Shown: in pieces, positions 16,783-26,023 of the stretch
How the letters are laid out: each line of letters starts with the position of its first letter
How positions within the stretch are numbered: position 1 is the first letter of the stretch
NCBI GenBank assembly: GCA_020848615.1
Contig: JADLHW010000109.1
Location: 1-64,000 of the forward strand
DNA: 64,000 nt
From: Thermoleophilia bacterium
GTDB lineage: Bacteria; Actinomycetota; Thermoleophilia; Miltoncostaeales; Miltoncostaeaceae
Direction of reading: 5' to 3'
Program-made: the position numbers and the translations under genes
The notes under the pieces: generated by a model
Database searches by the model: none
The model's input: only the letters and a program-made list of their open reading frames with translations
What the model was told of the DNA's origin: nothing

Positions 16783-16887
16783 CTAGTGGTCGTCGTGCGG
16801 CTGCTTCATCGCCTTCCACATGACGCCGATCGTCAGCACCGCCAGGGCGATCCACACCGCGTACAGGAAACCGACGCCGATGATCAT
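16783..16887 (-). CDS. 34-residue single-helix membrane peptide
   Basis: A short gene encoding MIIGVGFLYAVWIALAVLTI and then GVMWKAMKQPHDDH: one transmembrane helix filling nearly the whole peptide and a short polar tail. The ATG is supported by GGAGG about 9 bases upstream, unusually strong for a chance frame. Peptides of this kind often serve as small subunits of transporters or cytochrome oxidases, but no partner is adjacent; the divergent neighbour is acyl-CoA carboxylase. The family is not recognised. The remaining intergenic bases on either side (16636-16782 and 16888-17119) show no other gene. Confidence 0.62.
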   Translation of the reverse strand: MIIGVGFLYAVWIALAVLTIGVMWKAMKQPHDDH

Positions 16888-17119
16888 CTCCGAGAGCCTC
16901 CGGGAAGGGGAGCAGACCCACCGAATGTAGGTGCGCGCCCGCGTCCGGCAATCCGTGGGCGCGCTGAACGGGGGATCCGGTGGGACCCGGAGCCCGGGCT
17001 GCGGAGAAACCCCGAGGCCGTCAGTGTTTCGCCCGCTGGACCCCACCCCCCGTCTGGTAGCCTCCGGCCGCGCGCCGGGCGGTCCGGCGGGACCCCCAGA
17101 CGATTCCCGGCGAGGTGGG

Positions 17120-18682
17120 ATGTCGGTCGAGGAGAAGCGCCAGCGGCTCCGCGAGCTGCGCGGCGAGGCGCTGCACGCCGGTACCGAGACGGCCGTCGAA
17201 CGGCAGCACGCACGCGGCAAGCTCACCGCGCGCGAGCGCATCGACCTGCTGCTCGACGAGGGCTCGTTCACCGAGCTCGACATGTTCACCCGGCACCGGG
17301 CACACGGCTTCGGGCTGGAGGAGAACCGGCCCTGGGGCGACGGCGTGGTCACCGGGCACGGCACCGTCGACGGGCGCCGCGTGTTCGTCTTCTCCCAGGA
17401 CTTCACCGTGTTCGGCGGGAGCCTCGGCGAGGTGTTCGCCGAGAAGATCTGCAAGGTCATGGACCTCGCGGTGAAGATGGGCGCCCCGGTCATCGGCATC
17501 AACGACTCGGGCGGCGCCCGCATCCAGGAGGGCGTCGTCTCCCTCGCCGGGTACGCGGACATCTTCTACCGCAACGTCCGGGCCAGCGGCGTCGTGCCGC
17601 AGATCTCCGTGGTCATGGGCCCCTGCGCCGGCGGCGCGGTGTACAGCCCCGCCATCACGGACTTCATCTTCATGGTCCGCGAGACCAGCCACATGTTCAT
17701 CACCGGGCCGGAGGTCATCAAGACCGTCACCGGCGAGGAGGTGAGCATGGAGGAACTCGGGGGCGCGCAGAGCCACGCCACCAGGTCCGGCGTCGCGCAC
17801 TTCGCCGCCGACTCCGAGCAGGACTGCCTGGAGCAGGTGCGGGAGCTGCTGGGCTTCCTCCCGCAGAACAACCTGGAGCTCCCGCCGCACGTCCCCACCG
17901 CGGACCCGCCGGACCGCATGGAGCCGGAGCTCGCGACGATCATCCCCGACCAGCCCACCAAGCCGTACGACGTGAAGCGCGTCATCGAGCTGGTGGTGGA
18001 CGACGCGGACTTCTTCGAGGTCGCGCCGCTCTACGCCGACAACATCGTCGTCGGGTTCGGTCGCCTCAACGGGCACTCCGTCGGGATCGTCGGCAACCAG
18101 CCGCGGGCCCTCGCCGGGGTGCTCGACATCAGCGCGTCCATCAAGGCCGCCCGGTTCATCCGGTTCTGCGACGCCTTCAACGTGCCGATCGTGACCTTCG
18201 TGGACGTCCCCGGGTTCCTGCCCGGCACGTCCCAGGAGTACGGGGGCATCATCCTCCACGGCGCGAAGCTGCTGTACGCCTACGCCGAGGCGACCGTGCC
18301 GAAGCTCACCGTCATCACCCGCAAGGCGTACGGCGGGGCGTACGACGTCATGAGCTCCAAGCACCTGGGCGCGGACTTCAACGCCGCGTGGCCCACCGCG
18401 GAGATCGCGGTGATGGGCCCGGACGGCGCCGTGAACATCGTGTTCAAGAAGGAGCTCGAGGCGGCCGCCGCCGCGGGGAAGGACCCGGCGGAGCGCCGCG
18501 CCGAGCTGGTCGAGGAGTACAAGGACCGCTTCGCGAACCCGTACATCGCGGCGGAGCGCGGCTACGTGGACGACGTCATCGAGCCGGAGGAGACCCGGCC
18601 GTGGCTCATCCGCGCCCTGGAGGCGTCGCTCACCAAGCGGGAGTCCGGGCCGCAGCGCAAGCACGGGAACATCCCGCTGTGA
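17120..18682 (+). CDS. acyl-CoA (propionyl/acetyl-CoA) carboxylase beta subunit
   Basis: Carboxyltransferase of 520 residues that moves CO2 from biotin to an acyl-CoA, making methylmalonyl- or malonyl-CoA. Crotonase-like halves are visible: an N-terminal acyl-CoA site ([32 protein letters not shown]) and a C-terminal biotin site ([36 protein letters not shown]). It ends in GNIPL, the conserved terminus of this family. It opens the three-gene carboxylase operon and overlaps the epsilon subunit by four bases. Length and motifs best fit propionyl-CoA carboxylase, but acetyl-CoA use cannot be excluded. Confidence 0.93.
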   Translation: MSVEEKRQRLRELRGEALHAGTETAVERQHARGKLTARERIDLLLDEGSFTELDMFTRHRAHGFGLEENRPWGDGVVTGHGTVDGRRVFVFSQDFTVFGGSLGEVFAEKICKVMDLAVKMGAPVIGINDSGGARIQEGVVSLAGYADIFYRNVRASGVVPQISVVMGPCAGGAVYSPAITDFIFMVRETSHMFITGPEVIKTVTGEEVSMEELGGAQSHATRSGVAHFAADSEQDCLEQVRELLGFLPQNNLELPPHVPTADPPDRMEPELATIIPDQPTKPYDVKRVIELVVDDADFFEVAPLYADNIVVGFGRLNGHSVGIVGNQPRALAGVLDISASIKAARFIRFCDAFNVPIVTFVDVPGFLPGTSQEYGGIILHGAKLLYAYAEATVPKLTVITRKAYGGAYDVMSSKHLGADFNAAWPTAEIAVMGPDGAVNIVFKKELEAAAAAGKDPAERRAELVEEYKDRFANPYIAAERGYVDDVIEPEETRPWLIRALEASLTKRESGPQRKHGNIPL

Positions 18683-18882
18683 GCACCGTCGCGGTCGAGG
18701 GCGACGCGCCACCCGAGGTCGTGGCGGCGATCGTCGCGGCCCTGGAGGCCGTCACCCGGCCCGCCGCCGCGGCACCGGCCGGACCCGCCGTGCCGGCGTG
18801 GCGCCGCGCCGGCCTGCTGGAGGGCGTCGCCCGCGGGGCCGCGCCGCCCCGGATGCCCGCCCGGCGCGCGTCAGCGTCGTAG
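18679..18882 (+). CDS. acyl-CoA carboxylase epsilon subunit
   Basis: A 67-residue protein translated from a GTG inside the beta-subunit stop. It has an N-terminal helix ([17 protein letters not shown]), an Ala/Pro linker and a C-terminal [12 protein letters not shown] motif, the layout of the small epsilon subunits that bridge alpha and beta in actinobacterial acyl-CoA carboxylases. Position between the two large subunits strongly supports the call. It ends 27 bases before the alpha subunit. Confidence 0.8.
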   Translation: MSTVAVEGDAPPEVVAAIVAALEAVTRPAAAAPAGPAVPAWRRAGLLEGVARGAAPPRMPARRASAS

Positions 18883-18909
18883 AGACCACTCGAAGGAGCC
18901 GACGAGCCG

Positions 18910-20688
18910 GTGTTCAGCAAGGTCCTGGTCGCAAACCGCGGTGAGATCGCCATCCGCGTCTTCCGCACCCTCCGGGAGATGGGGATCGCCTCCGTCGCCG
19001 TGTACAGCGAGGCCGACCGCGACGCGCTGTTCGTCGCCCATGCCGACGAGGCGTACCTCATCGGCCCCGGCCCGGCGACCGAGAGCTATCTGAAGGCGGA
19101 CACGGTCATCGAGGTCGCCAGGCGGGCGGGCGCGGAGGCGATCCACCCGGGCTACGGGTTCCTCGCCGAGAACGCCGCGTTCGCCGCGGCGTGCGCGGAG
19201 GCCGGCATCACGTTCATCGGCCCCCCGCCGTCCGCGATCGACGCGATGGGCTCCAAGATCGGTGCCCGGGCGCTCATGAAGGACGCCGGCGTGCCCATCG
19301 TGCCGGGCGTCACCGACCCGGTGCACACCGTGGACGACGCCCGCGGCATCGCCGAGGACATCGGGTACCCCATCGCCGTGAAGGCGGCGGCGGGCGGCGG
19401 CGGCAAGGGCTTCCGGGTGGCGCTGACCCCGGCGGACCTGGAGGACGCCTTCGAGGGGGCCCGGCGCGAGGCCGAGAAGTTCTTCGCCGACACCATCGTG
19501 TACCTCGAGCGGTACCTGCCGGAGCCCCGGCACGTGGAGATCCAGATCCTCGCCGACACCCACGGCGACTGCGTGTGGCTGGGTGAGCGGGACTGCTCGG
19601 TGCAGCGGCGCCACCAGAAGCTGGTGGAGGAGACCCCCAGCCCGGTGGTCTCCGAGGACCTGCGGCGGCGCATGGGTGAGGCGTCGGTGCGGGCCGCGAA
19701 GGCGGTGGGCTACGCGTCCGCGGGCACCCTGGAGTACCTGGTGTCCGGCGAGGAGTTCTTCTTCCTGGAGATGAACACCCGCATCCAGGTGGAGCACACG
19801 GTCACCGAGATGGTGACCGGTATGGACCTCATCCGGGAGATGATCCGCATCGCCGCGGGTGAGCCCCTGGGCATCTCCCAGGACGACGTCCGCCCGCGCG
19901 GCCACGCCTTCGAGTGCCGCATCAACGCCGAGGACGCCGCCAACCGGTTCCTGCCGGCGCCGGCGGAGATCACCGCGTACCGGGAGCCGTCGGGCCCCGG
20001 CGTGCGGGTCGACTCCGGCGTTCGCGCCGGTTCGGTGATCGCCGAGATCTACGACCCCATGGTCGCCAAGCTCATCGTGTGGGACACCGACCGCGAGACC
20101 GCCCGGCGCCGCATGCTGCGGGCCCTGGGCGAGTACGTGGTGGAGGGGCCCGCCACGCTCATCCCGTTCCACCGCTGGCTGCTGGAGCTGCCGGAGTTCA
20201 TCGCCGGCGGCGCCTGCCACGCGGAGGTCGCCAGGCTCGCCGACGCGCCCACCCCCATCCCCGCGGCGGCCTCGCCGGCCACGGCGATCCCGGGCGATCC
20301 CGCGCCGGACGCCGAGCCCCAGGTGGTGCGCACCGTCACCGCGGAGGTCGACGGGAGGCGCTTCGCGGTGCGGCTGTCCATCCCGCAGAGCCACGCCGGC
20401 GGCGGTGCGGGCCCCGCGGTGCCGCAGAAGCGGAAGCGCGACCGGTCCGGCGGCGGCCACCACGGCGGCGCCGCGCCCGAGGCGGTGGTGACCCCCATGC
20501 AGGGCACCGTCCTGCGCGTGCTGGTCGCCGAGGGCCAGGAGGTCGCCCAGGGCACCGTGCTGTGCATCGTGGAGGCCATGAAGATGGAGAACGAGGTGCT
20601 GGCCCACCAGCCCGGCACCGTCCACCAGCTGTCGGTGGCCGAGGGCGACGCCGTGCAGGCGGGCCAGGTCATCGCGATCGTCTCCTAG
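18910..20688 (+). CDS. acyl-CoA carboxylase alpha subunit (biotin carboxylase plus biotin carrier)
   Basis: A 592-residue ATP-dependent biotin carboxylase with its own biotinyl domain. It begins VLVANRGEIAIRVFRTLREM, contains the ATP-grasp loop AAAGGGGKGFR, ERDCSVQRRHQKL, and the active-site FLEMNTRIQVEHTVTE. A linker rich in Pro, Ala, His and Lys (about 460-520) leads to the carrier domain with the biotinylated K558 in EAMKMENEV. Start is GTG, with AAGGAG 12 bases upstream. It supplies carboxybiotin to the beta subunit two genes upstream; together they feed fatty-acid synthesis or propionate use. Confidence 0.95.
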   Translation: MFSKVLVANRGEIAIRVFRTLREMGIASVAVYSEADRDALFVAHADEAYLIGPGPATESYLKADTVIEVARRAGAEAIHPGYGFLAENAAFAAACAEAGITFIGPPPSAIDAMGSKIGARALMKDAGVPIVPGVTDPVHTVDDARGIAEDIGYPIAVKAAAGGGGKGFRVALTPADLEDAFEGARREAEKFFADTIVYLERYLPEPRHVEIQILADTHGDCVWLGERDCSVQRRHQKLVEETPSPVVSEDLRRRMGEASVRAAKAVGYASAGTLEYLVSGEEFFFLEMNTRIQVEHTVTEMVTGMDLIREMIRIAAGEPLGISQDDVRPRGHAFECRINAEDAANRFLPAPAEITAYREPSGPGVRVDSGVRAGSVIAEIYDPMVAKLIVWDTDRETARRRMLRALGEYVVEGPATLIPFHRWLLELPEFIAGGACHAEVARLADAPTPIPAAASPATAIPGDPAPDAEPQVVRTVTAEVDGRRFAVRLSIPQSHAGGGAGPAVPQKRKRDRSGGGHHGGAAPEAVVTPMQGTVLRVLVAEGQEVAQGTVLCIVEAMKMENEVLAHQPGTVHQLSVAEGDAVQAGQVIAIVS

Positions 20689-20718
20689 GGCGCGCCGCTC
20701 CGGCGCCCGCGTGCGGCG

Positions 20719-22122
20719 CTACGGGATGCCGGGGACGAAGACGGTGCCGGTGCTGCGGCGCTCCGCCGTGTTGGCGTTGATGTCGCGCACCACCAGGCGC
20801 CACCGGTAGCGGCCGGGCTGCCAGCCCACGTCACCCGGCACGATCTTGAAGGCGTTGGTCCCGGGCTTGCTGCGCGACCGGATCTCCCGCCGCACCATGT
20901 GCCTCTGGGGTCCGGTGAGCCGCAGGATCACGAAGGTCGTGCCGTGGTCGGTGTCGTCGCACCACGTGACCGACCAGCGCAGCTCGAACAGGTCGGGCCG
21001 CACGGACGCGTCGAGGATGACCGGCCTGTCGGGGTTCCCGTTGTGCTGGCTGGGGCACACGCTGTCGGTGGTGGAGGTCGAGCCACCGTCGTCGCCGTCA
21101 CCGCCGGTCGCGCCGGACGCCCTCGTGCTGCCGTCACCCGTCCCGTTCGCCGCGGTGCCGTCGCCGCCGCCACCGCCGGCGGTGAGGACGAGCACCACGA
21201 TGGCGGCGGCCACGGCGAGCACGCCCAGCACCACCATGCGGGCGGTGGAGTCCGGCTCCTGGGGGCCCAGCGTGCCGAGTGCCTGTTCCTTCTGGTCGGC
21301 GGCCGTGCCCATGAGGTGATCGGTGTCCATGGCCTCCGCGTCGGCGAGGCGGCGCACCCGGTTCTCGGCGGTGGGAGGGATGAACTCCCGCACGAACCGG
21401 GGAGGCGGGACCAGCAGCAGCCCCGACGCGAGGAGCCAGCCGGACCCCGATGGCGGGTGGTCGTCGATCGACCGGATGGCCTCCTCCACCGCGAACCGCT
21501 GGCCGGTGCGCTGCAGCGCCTCGTCGTCGGCGATCGTCTCCCGGGCGTGCACCAGGATCACCAGGGCGGCGAGGGCGATGGCGAGCCCGAGGATCCCCAG
21601 GACCATCCCGCCGACGCTGGGGATGCGCGCGACCAGGGCCACGAACGCGAGCGGGGCGATGATCCACGCGATCGAGTCGATCGCGGCGTACGGCTGTCGC
21701 AGCCGGGACAGCTCCCGCGTGATGACGGCCATCTGCGCTTCGTGGCTCAGGTTCGTGAGGAGCCCCGAGGACACCACCAGCCGGCCCCCGCGGGGCCAAC
21801 CGGTGACCACGGCGACCGGCGCGTCGGTGTCGGACAGCATGATGCGGGGCACCGTGATCCGCTCCCGCACCTGGCACATCTGCCGCACCAGGCGGTACAG
21901 CTCGGGTTCCTCGGTCTCGGGCAGATCCCGGGCACGGGTGAGCCGTGGCGTGGCGAGGTCACGCAGGAGGGGGGCGAGCAGCAGCAGGGCGAGCACGGGG
22001 ATGCCGAGCCACACGGAGCGGGACCATGCGAGGGCGACCACGACGACGGCGGCGAGGGCCGCCAGGCCGGCGCCCGCCAGCAGGCGGGTGTCGGCGGTTC
22101 CGGAGCGAGCGGGGGGAGTCAT
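20719..22122 (-). CDS. membrane protein with degenerate M48/HtpX-type domain
   Basis: A 467-residue protein with two N-terminal membrane helices (about 14-53), then a region laid out like M48 metallopeptidases: PRIMLSDTDAPVAVVTGWPR, LVVSSGLLTNLSHEAQMAVI, and where HExxH should stand, RELSR (136-140). Both zinc histidines are gone, so it cannot be a normal zinc protease. Two further helices (about 155-200), a cytosolic stretch, another helix (about 290-310), a Gly/Ser/Asp linker, and a C-terminal extracellular Ig-like domain with Cys (SVCPSQHNG, VTWCDD) follow. It lies 63 bases downstream of the sigma gene and likely shares its transcript. Role unknown. Confidence 0.72.
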   Translation of the reverse strand: MTPPARSGTADTRLLAGAGLAALAAVVVVALAWSRSVWLGIPVLALLLLAPLLRDLATPRLTRARDLPETEEPELYRLVRQMCQVRERITVPRIMLSDTDAPVAVVTGWPRGGRLVVSSGLLTNLSHEAQMAVITRELSRLRQPYAAIDSIAWIIAPLAFVALVARIPSVGGMVLGILGLAIALAALVILVHARETIADDEALQRTGQRFAVEEAIRSIDDHPPSGSGWLLASGLLLVPPPRFVREFIPPTAENRVRRLADAEAMDTDHLMGTAADQKEQALGTLGPQEPDSTARMVVLGVLAVAAAIVVLVLTAGGGGGDGTAANGTGDGSTRASGATGGDGDDGGSTSTTDSVCPSQHNGNPDRPVILDASVRPDLFELRWSVTWCDDTDHGTTFVILRLTGPQRHMVRREIRSRSKPGTNAFKIVPGDVGWQPGRYRWRLVVRDINANTAERRSTGTVFVPGIP

Positions 22123-22185
22123 CTCCGTCCTCTGTTCGACGGACCGGCGGAAACCCCCTTCCCGGCGGTGGCCGGGGCCATGCGC

Positions 22186-23037
22186 CTATGCGGCCTGCAG
22201 GCCCTCGAGCTCCCGGTCGGACGCGAGCCGCCGCAGCGCGCGGATCTCGGCGCGGCGCACGGCGTCGGGCGACAGGCCCAGGCGGCGGCCCACCTCGGCG
22301 CCGGAGGTGGGCTGGTGGCCGGCGAGGCCGTACCGCATGTGCAGGATGTCCCGCTCGCGCTCGGGCAGGCGCTCCAGCGCCCGTTCGAGGGCCCGGTCAC
22401 GCAGGCCGCTCTGCACGACCTCCAGGGGCCCGGGCTCCGGCTCCTCCGGTTCCAGGAGGTCCCCGAGGGTCCCGTCGCCGTCGTCACCCACGGGGCGGTC
22501 GAGGCTGGTCACCACGCGGGCGCTGGAGCGCACCTGCGCGACCCACTCCGGGGTCATCTCCGCGTGCTCGGCCACCTCGAGGTCCGATGGCGGCCGGCCC
22601 AGGCGGGCCTCCAGCTCCACCTCGGCCTGGGTGACGCGGCGCTCGCGCTCCACGACGTGCACGGGAAGGCGGATCGTGCGGGCCTTGTCGGCCAGCCCGC
22701 GCTGCACCGCCTGCCGGATCCACCACGTCGCGTACGTCGAGAACTTGAGGCCCCGCCGCCAGTCGAACCGCTCGACCGCGCGGATGAGCCCCAGGATGCC
22801 CTCCTGGATGAGGTCCAGGAGGGGCAGTCCCTGCCCCTGGAAACGGCGGGCGATGGACACCACGAGGCGCAGGTTGGCGTTGACCATGCGGTCGCGTGCC
22901 GCCGGGTCGCCCTGCTCGATCCTGCGGGCCAGTGCCACCTCCTCCTCGGCGGTGAGGAGGGGGTAGGAACGGATCTCGCGCAGGAACAGCGTGAGCGCGT
23001 CGTCGGTCTCGGTGCCCCGGTCGATCACATCCAGCAT
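22186..23037 (-). CDS. group 2 sigma-70 factor
   Basis: A 283-residue sigma factor without region 1.1. Regions 1.2-2 are well kept ([54 protein letters not shown]). Region 4.2 differs from the primary factor: GLSPDAVRRAEIRALRRL replaces the usual [11 protein letters not shown] pattern, so contact with the -35 element is probably altered. The ATG is preceded by GGAGGG about 9 bases upstream. The next gene on the strand is the degenerate M48-like membrane protein, which could be a functional partner. Likely role is stress or stationary-phase transcription. Confidence 0.9.
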   Translation of the reverse strand: MLDVIDRGTETDDALTLFLREIRSYPLLTAEEEVALARRIEQGDPAARDRMVNANLRLVVSIARRFQGQGLPLLDLIQEGILGLIRAVERFDWRRGLKFSTYATWWIRQAVQRGLADKARTIRLPVHVVERERRVTQAEVELEARLGRPPSDLEVAEHAEMTPEWVAQVRSSARVVTSLDRPVGDDGDGTLGDLLEPEEPEPGPLEVVQSGLRDRALERALERLPERERDILHMRYGLAGHQPTSGAEVGRRLGLSPDAVRRAEIRALRRLASDRELEGLQAA

Positions 23038-23215
23038 CGCCCAAACCCTCCGTCGCGACGCGCAGCACCGCATCCGGGGTGACCCCGAGGGCCGGTCGGC
23101 AGGTTGACCACAGAGACGCCGCGGTTTTTCAGCTCAGTCCCGACCGTTCATCCGACGCCGCCACGCTGAAGCCGGAAGGGCCGGACATGAGCAGCCCGGC
23201 CCGGCAGGTGAGGCG

Positions 23216-23674
23216 TCAGCCCTTCTCGGCCGCGACGGGGCGCACCAGGTGCACGGCGCACGGTGCGTGGTAGGCCACGTACCCGGCGAACGAGCCCAGC
23301 AGGGCACGGTCGAACAGGCCGCGGTGGGACGCCGCGACGATGAGGTCCGCGTCGTGGTGCCCGGCCCACTCGCACACCGCGATGCCCGGGTGCCCCTCCA
23401 GCAGGGCGGTCTGCACGGCGGCCTCCGACCCGCCCGCGCGCATGGCGGCGCGCACCGACTCGGCCCGCTGGGCGAGCCACGCCTCGGCCTCCGCGTACAC
23501 GGCGCTCATGTCGGGGGCCGGCAGCGCCAGCACCGCCATGGGCGGTGGCACGACGTGCAGCAGGGTGAGCGTGCCCTCGTGGCCGTCGACCAGCCGCGTG
23601 CCCGCGTCGATGACGGCGTCGCTCGCGGAGGATCCCTCGATGCAGCACGCCACGTGCCGGTATCCGGGTCCCAT
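23216..23674 (-). CDS. universal stress protein (UspA family)
   Basis: A 152-residue single-domain Usp protein. It starts HVACCIEGSSASDAVIDAG, has a central variable helix, DADLIVAASHRG, and ends with LLGSFAGYVAYHAPCAVHLV, a nucleotide-binding loop of the G-x9-GS type although the first glycine region is shortened (ASHRG rather than GSRGHGG). ATP binding is therefore uncertain. The ATG follows AAAGGA by six bases. It stands alone between the sigma and sucCD genes. Confidence 0.9.
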   Translation of the reverse strand: MGPGYRHVACCIEGSSASDAVIDAGTRLVDGHEGTLTLLHVVPPPMAVLALPAPDMSAVYAEAEAWLAQRAESVRAAMRAGGSEAAVQTALLEGHPGIAVCEWAGHHDADLIVAASHRGLFDRALLGSFAGYVAYHAPCAVHLVRPVAAEKG

Positions 23675-23823
23675 GGTGACGTCCTTTCCTGGGGGCCGTA
23701 CCCGCAGGTTCCCACCGCGAGGGACGTCACGCATCGGTGCCCGCCCAGTCACCGGGTACGGCATCACACGGACGGGTGCCGGGTGGCCTCCCGCGGGGCG
23801 GCGCCCGCGGGAGGCCGGGGCGA

Positions 23824-24696
23824 CTACTCGGTGAGCGCCTGCTTCACGAGGCCGGCGACCTCGGTGGGGCTCTCGCCCACGCGCACGCCCTTGGCCTCGA
23901 GGGCCTCCTTCTTGGCGGCGGCGGTACCGGACGAGCCGGTGATGATGGCGCCGGCGTGGCCCATCTGCTTGCCGGGCGGGGCCTGGAAGCCCGCGATGTA
24001 GCCCACCACGGGGGTGGACATGTTCGCGGCGATGAACTCCGCGGCCTGCTCCTCCTCCGAGCCGCCGATCTCGCCCACCATCACGATGAGGTCGGTGTCG
24101 GGGTCCGCGTCGAAGCGGCCGAGGATGTCGATGAACGACGAGCCCACGACGGGGTCCCCGCCGATGCCGACGACGGTGCTCTGGCCGATCCCGAGGAGCG
24201 CCAGCTCCTTGGAGATCTGGTACGTGAGCGTGCCGGAGCGGCTCACCAGGCCCACGCGGCCGGGCTGGAACACCTGGGTGGGCATGATGCCGACGGTCGC
24301 GACGCCGGGGCTGATGACACCCGGGCAGTTCGGGCCGATGAGCGTCTTGCCGGTCGACTTCATGTGCGTGTAGACGCGCAGCATGTCGTGGGCCGGGATG
24401 CCCTCGGTGATCGCCACCACGGTCTCGACCGGGCTGGCGAGCGCCTCCAGGATGGCGTCCGCGGCGAACCGCGGCGGCACGAACACCATGGCGGTGTTCG
24501 CCCCGGTGGCCTCCACCGCGTCGTCGACGCTGTTGAACACCGGGATGCCCTCGACGTCCTGGCCGGCCTTGCCGGGCGTGACGCCGGCGACGACCTGCGT
24601 GCCGTAGGCCTTGTTGCGGGTGGCGTGGAACGCACCCTCACGGCCGGTGATGCCCTGGACGACCAGCTTGGTCGTCGCGTCCACGAGGATGCTCAT
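23824..24696 (-). CDS. sucD: succinyl-CoA synthetase alpha subunit
   Basis: A 290-residue subunit of the TCA-cycle enzyme interconverting succinyl-CoA and succinate with ATP or GTP formation. It contains the CoA-binding [12 protein letters not shown] and the phosphohistidine loop [17 protein letters not shown], whose His is phosphorylated during catalysis. It overlaps the sucC stop by four bases (ATGA at 24693-24696), so both subunits are made from one transcript in the order sucC-sucD. Confidence 0.97.
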   Translation of the reverse strand: MSILVDATTKLVVQGITGREGAFHATRNKAYGTQVVAGVTPGKAGQDVEGIPVFNSVDDAVEATGANTAMVFVPPRFAADAILEALASPVETVVAITEGIPAHDMLRVYTHMKSTGKTLIGPNCPGVISPGVATVGIMPTQVFQPGRVGLVSRSGTLTYQISKELALLGIGQSTVVGIGGDPVVGSSFIDILGRFDADPDTDLIVMVGEIGGSEEEQAAEFIAANMSTPVVGYIAGFQAPPGKQMGHAGAIITGSSGTAAAKKEALEAKGVRVGESPTEVAGLVKQALTE

Positions 24697-25841
24697 GCCT
24701 GCCCCTTCGCCAGTTCCACAGCCTTCGCCGCCGCGGAGAGCATGGTGCCCTCCACGACCACGTTCGACGGGGCGCGGTCGCGGATGATCGCCCGGCCCTC
24801 GTCCTCGTTGGTGCCGTCGAGCCGCACCACGATGGGCAGGGTCGCCCCGAGCTTCCCGAGGGCGGTCAGCAGGCCCTCGGCGACCTCGTCGCAGCGCGTG
24901 ATGCCGCCGAAGATGTTGATGAGCAGGACCTTGACCTTCTCGTCGGAGAGCAGCACCTCGAGGGCGGTCACGACCTCGTCGGCCTTGGAGCCGCCGCCGG
25001 CGTCCAGGAAGTTCGCGGGCCGGCCGCCCGCGAGGGCGACCACGTCGAGGGTGCTCATCACGAGGCCGGCGCCGTTGCCGAGGATGCCGACGTCGCCGTC
25101 GAGCTTCACGTACGTGACGCCCCGCTCCTTCGCCATCCGCTCCTGCGGGTCGTCCGGGAGGATGTCCCCGACGTCGGCGAGCTCCGGGCGGCGGTACACG
25201 GCGTTGCCGTCGATCGTGACCTTCGCGTCCAGGGCGATGACCCGGCCGTCCTCGGTGAGGACCAGCGGGTTGATCTCCACCAGCATCGCGTCGAGGGACA
25301 CGAACGCGTCGTAGAGGGTGTGGAGCACCGCCATCGTGCCCTTGATGGCCTCCTCGTCGATGCCCGCGTGGTACACGAGCCACCGCGCGTCATGAGCCTG
25401 GAAGCCGATGAGCGGATCGATGTGGCGGCGGACCAGCGCACCGGGCTGGGAGGCGGCGACCTCCTCGATGTCCATGCCGCCGACGGCGGAGAGCATGACG
25501 AGCGGCTTCCGCGCCGCGCGGTCGAACGTGACCGACGCGTAGTACTCCTTCTTGATCGCGGAGGCGGCCTCGATCCAGACGCTCTTGACGATGTGGCCGC
25601 GGATGTCCATCCCCAGGATGGCCGTCGCGTGCTCGAACGCCTCGTCCGGGTTCTCGGCCAGCTTGATGCCGCCGGCCTTGCCCCGGCCGCCGATCTGCAC
25701 CTGCGCCTTCACGACGACCTTGCCGCCGATCGCCGCGGCGGCCTCACGGGCCTGCTCCGGCGTCTCCGCGACCTGGCCCGGCGGGATCTCGATCCCGCGG
25801 CTCGCGAGCAGGCGCTTTCCCTGATACTCAAGTAGGTCCAC
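24693..25841 (-). CDS. sucC: succinyl-CoA synthetase beta subunit
   Basis: A 382-residue ATP-grasp subunit. It begins MDLLEYQGKRLLASRGI, includes VVKAQVQIGGRGKAGG and the C-terminal LLINIFGGITRCDEVA power-helix region. The start codon is GTG at 25841, six bases after AAGGAG; an overlapping ATG is out of frame. A TAGGAT hexamer about 70 bases upstream (25908-25913, minus strand) is a candidate -10 element. It leads the sucCD operon. Confidence 0.97.
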   Translation of the reverse strand: MDLLEYQGKRLLASRGIEIPPGQVAETPEQAREAAAAIGGKVVVKAQVQIGGRGKAGGIKLAENPDEAFEHATAILGMDIRGHIVKSVWIEAASAIKKEYYASVTFDRAARKPLVMLSAVGGMDIEEVAASQPGALVRRHIDPLIGFQAHDARWLVYHAGIDEEAIKGTMAVLHTLYDAFVSLDAMLVEINPLVLTEDGRVIALDAKVTIDGNAVYRRPELADVGDILPDDPQERMAKERGVTYVKLDGDVGILGNGAGLVMSTLDVVALAGGRPANFLDAGGGSKADEVVTALEVLLSDEKVKVLLINIFGGITRCDEVAEGLLTALGKLGATLPIVVRLDGTNEDEGRAIIRDRAPSNVVVEGTMLSAAAKAVELAKGQA

Positions 25842-26023
25842 ATGGCTCCTTGTCGCCGCATGAGGGGGCCTGCTGAGCTGGCTGTGGCGAGCTCGCGGCC
25901 ACCCCGCATCCTATCGGCCGCCCGGGCTCGGCGACGCGGCGGGTTCCACCCGATCGAGAGCGCTGTCCTCGACTTTCGTCGGTTTGCGAGGGGGCCGTCC
26001 ATCACCAGACTCACACGGGGCAC

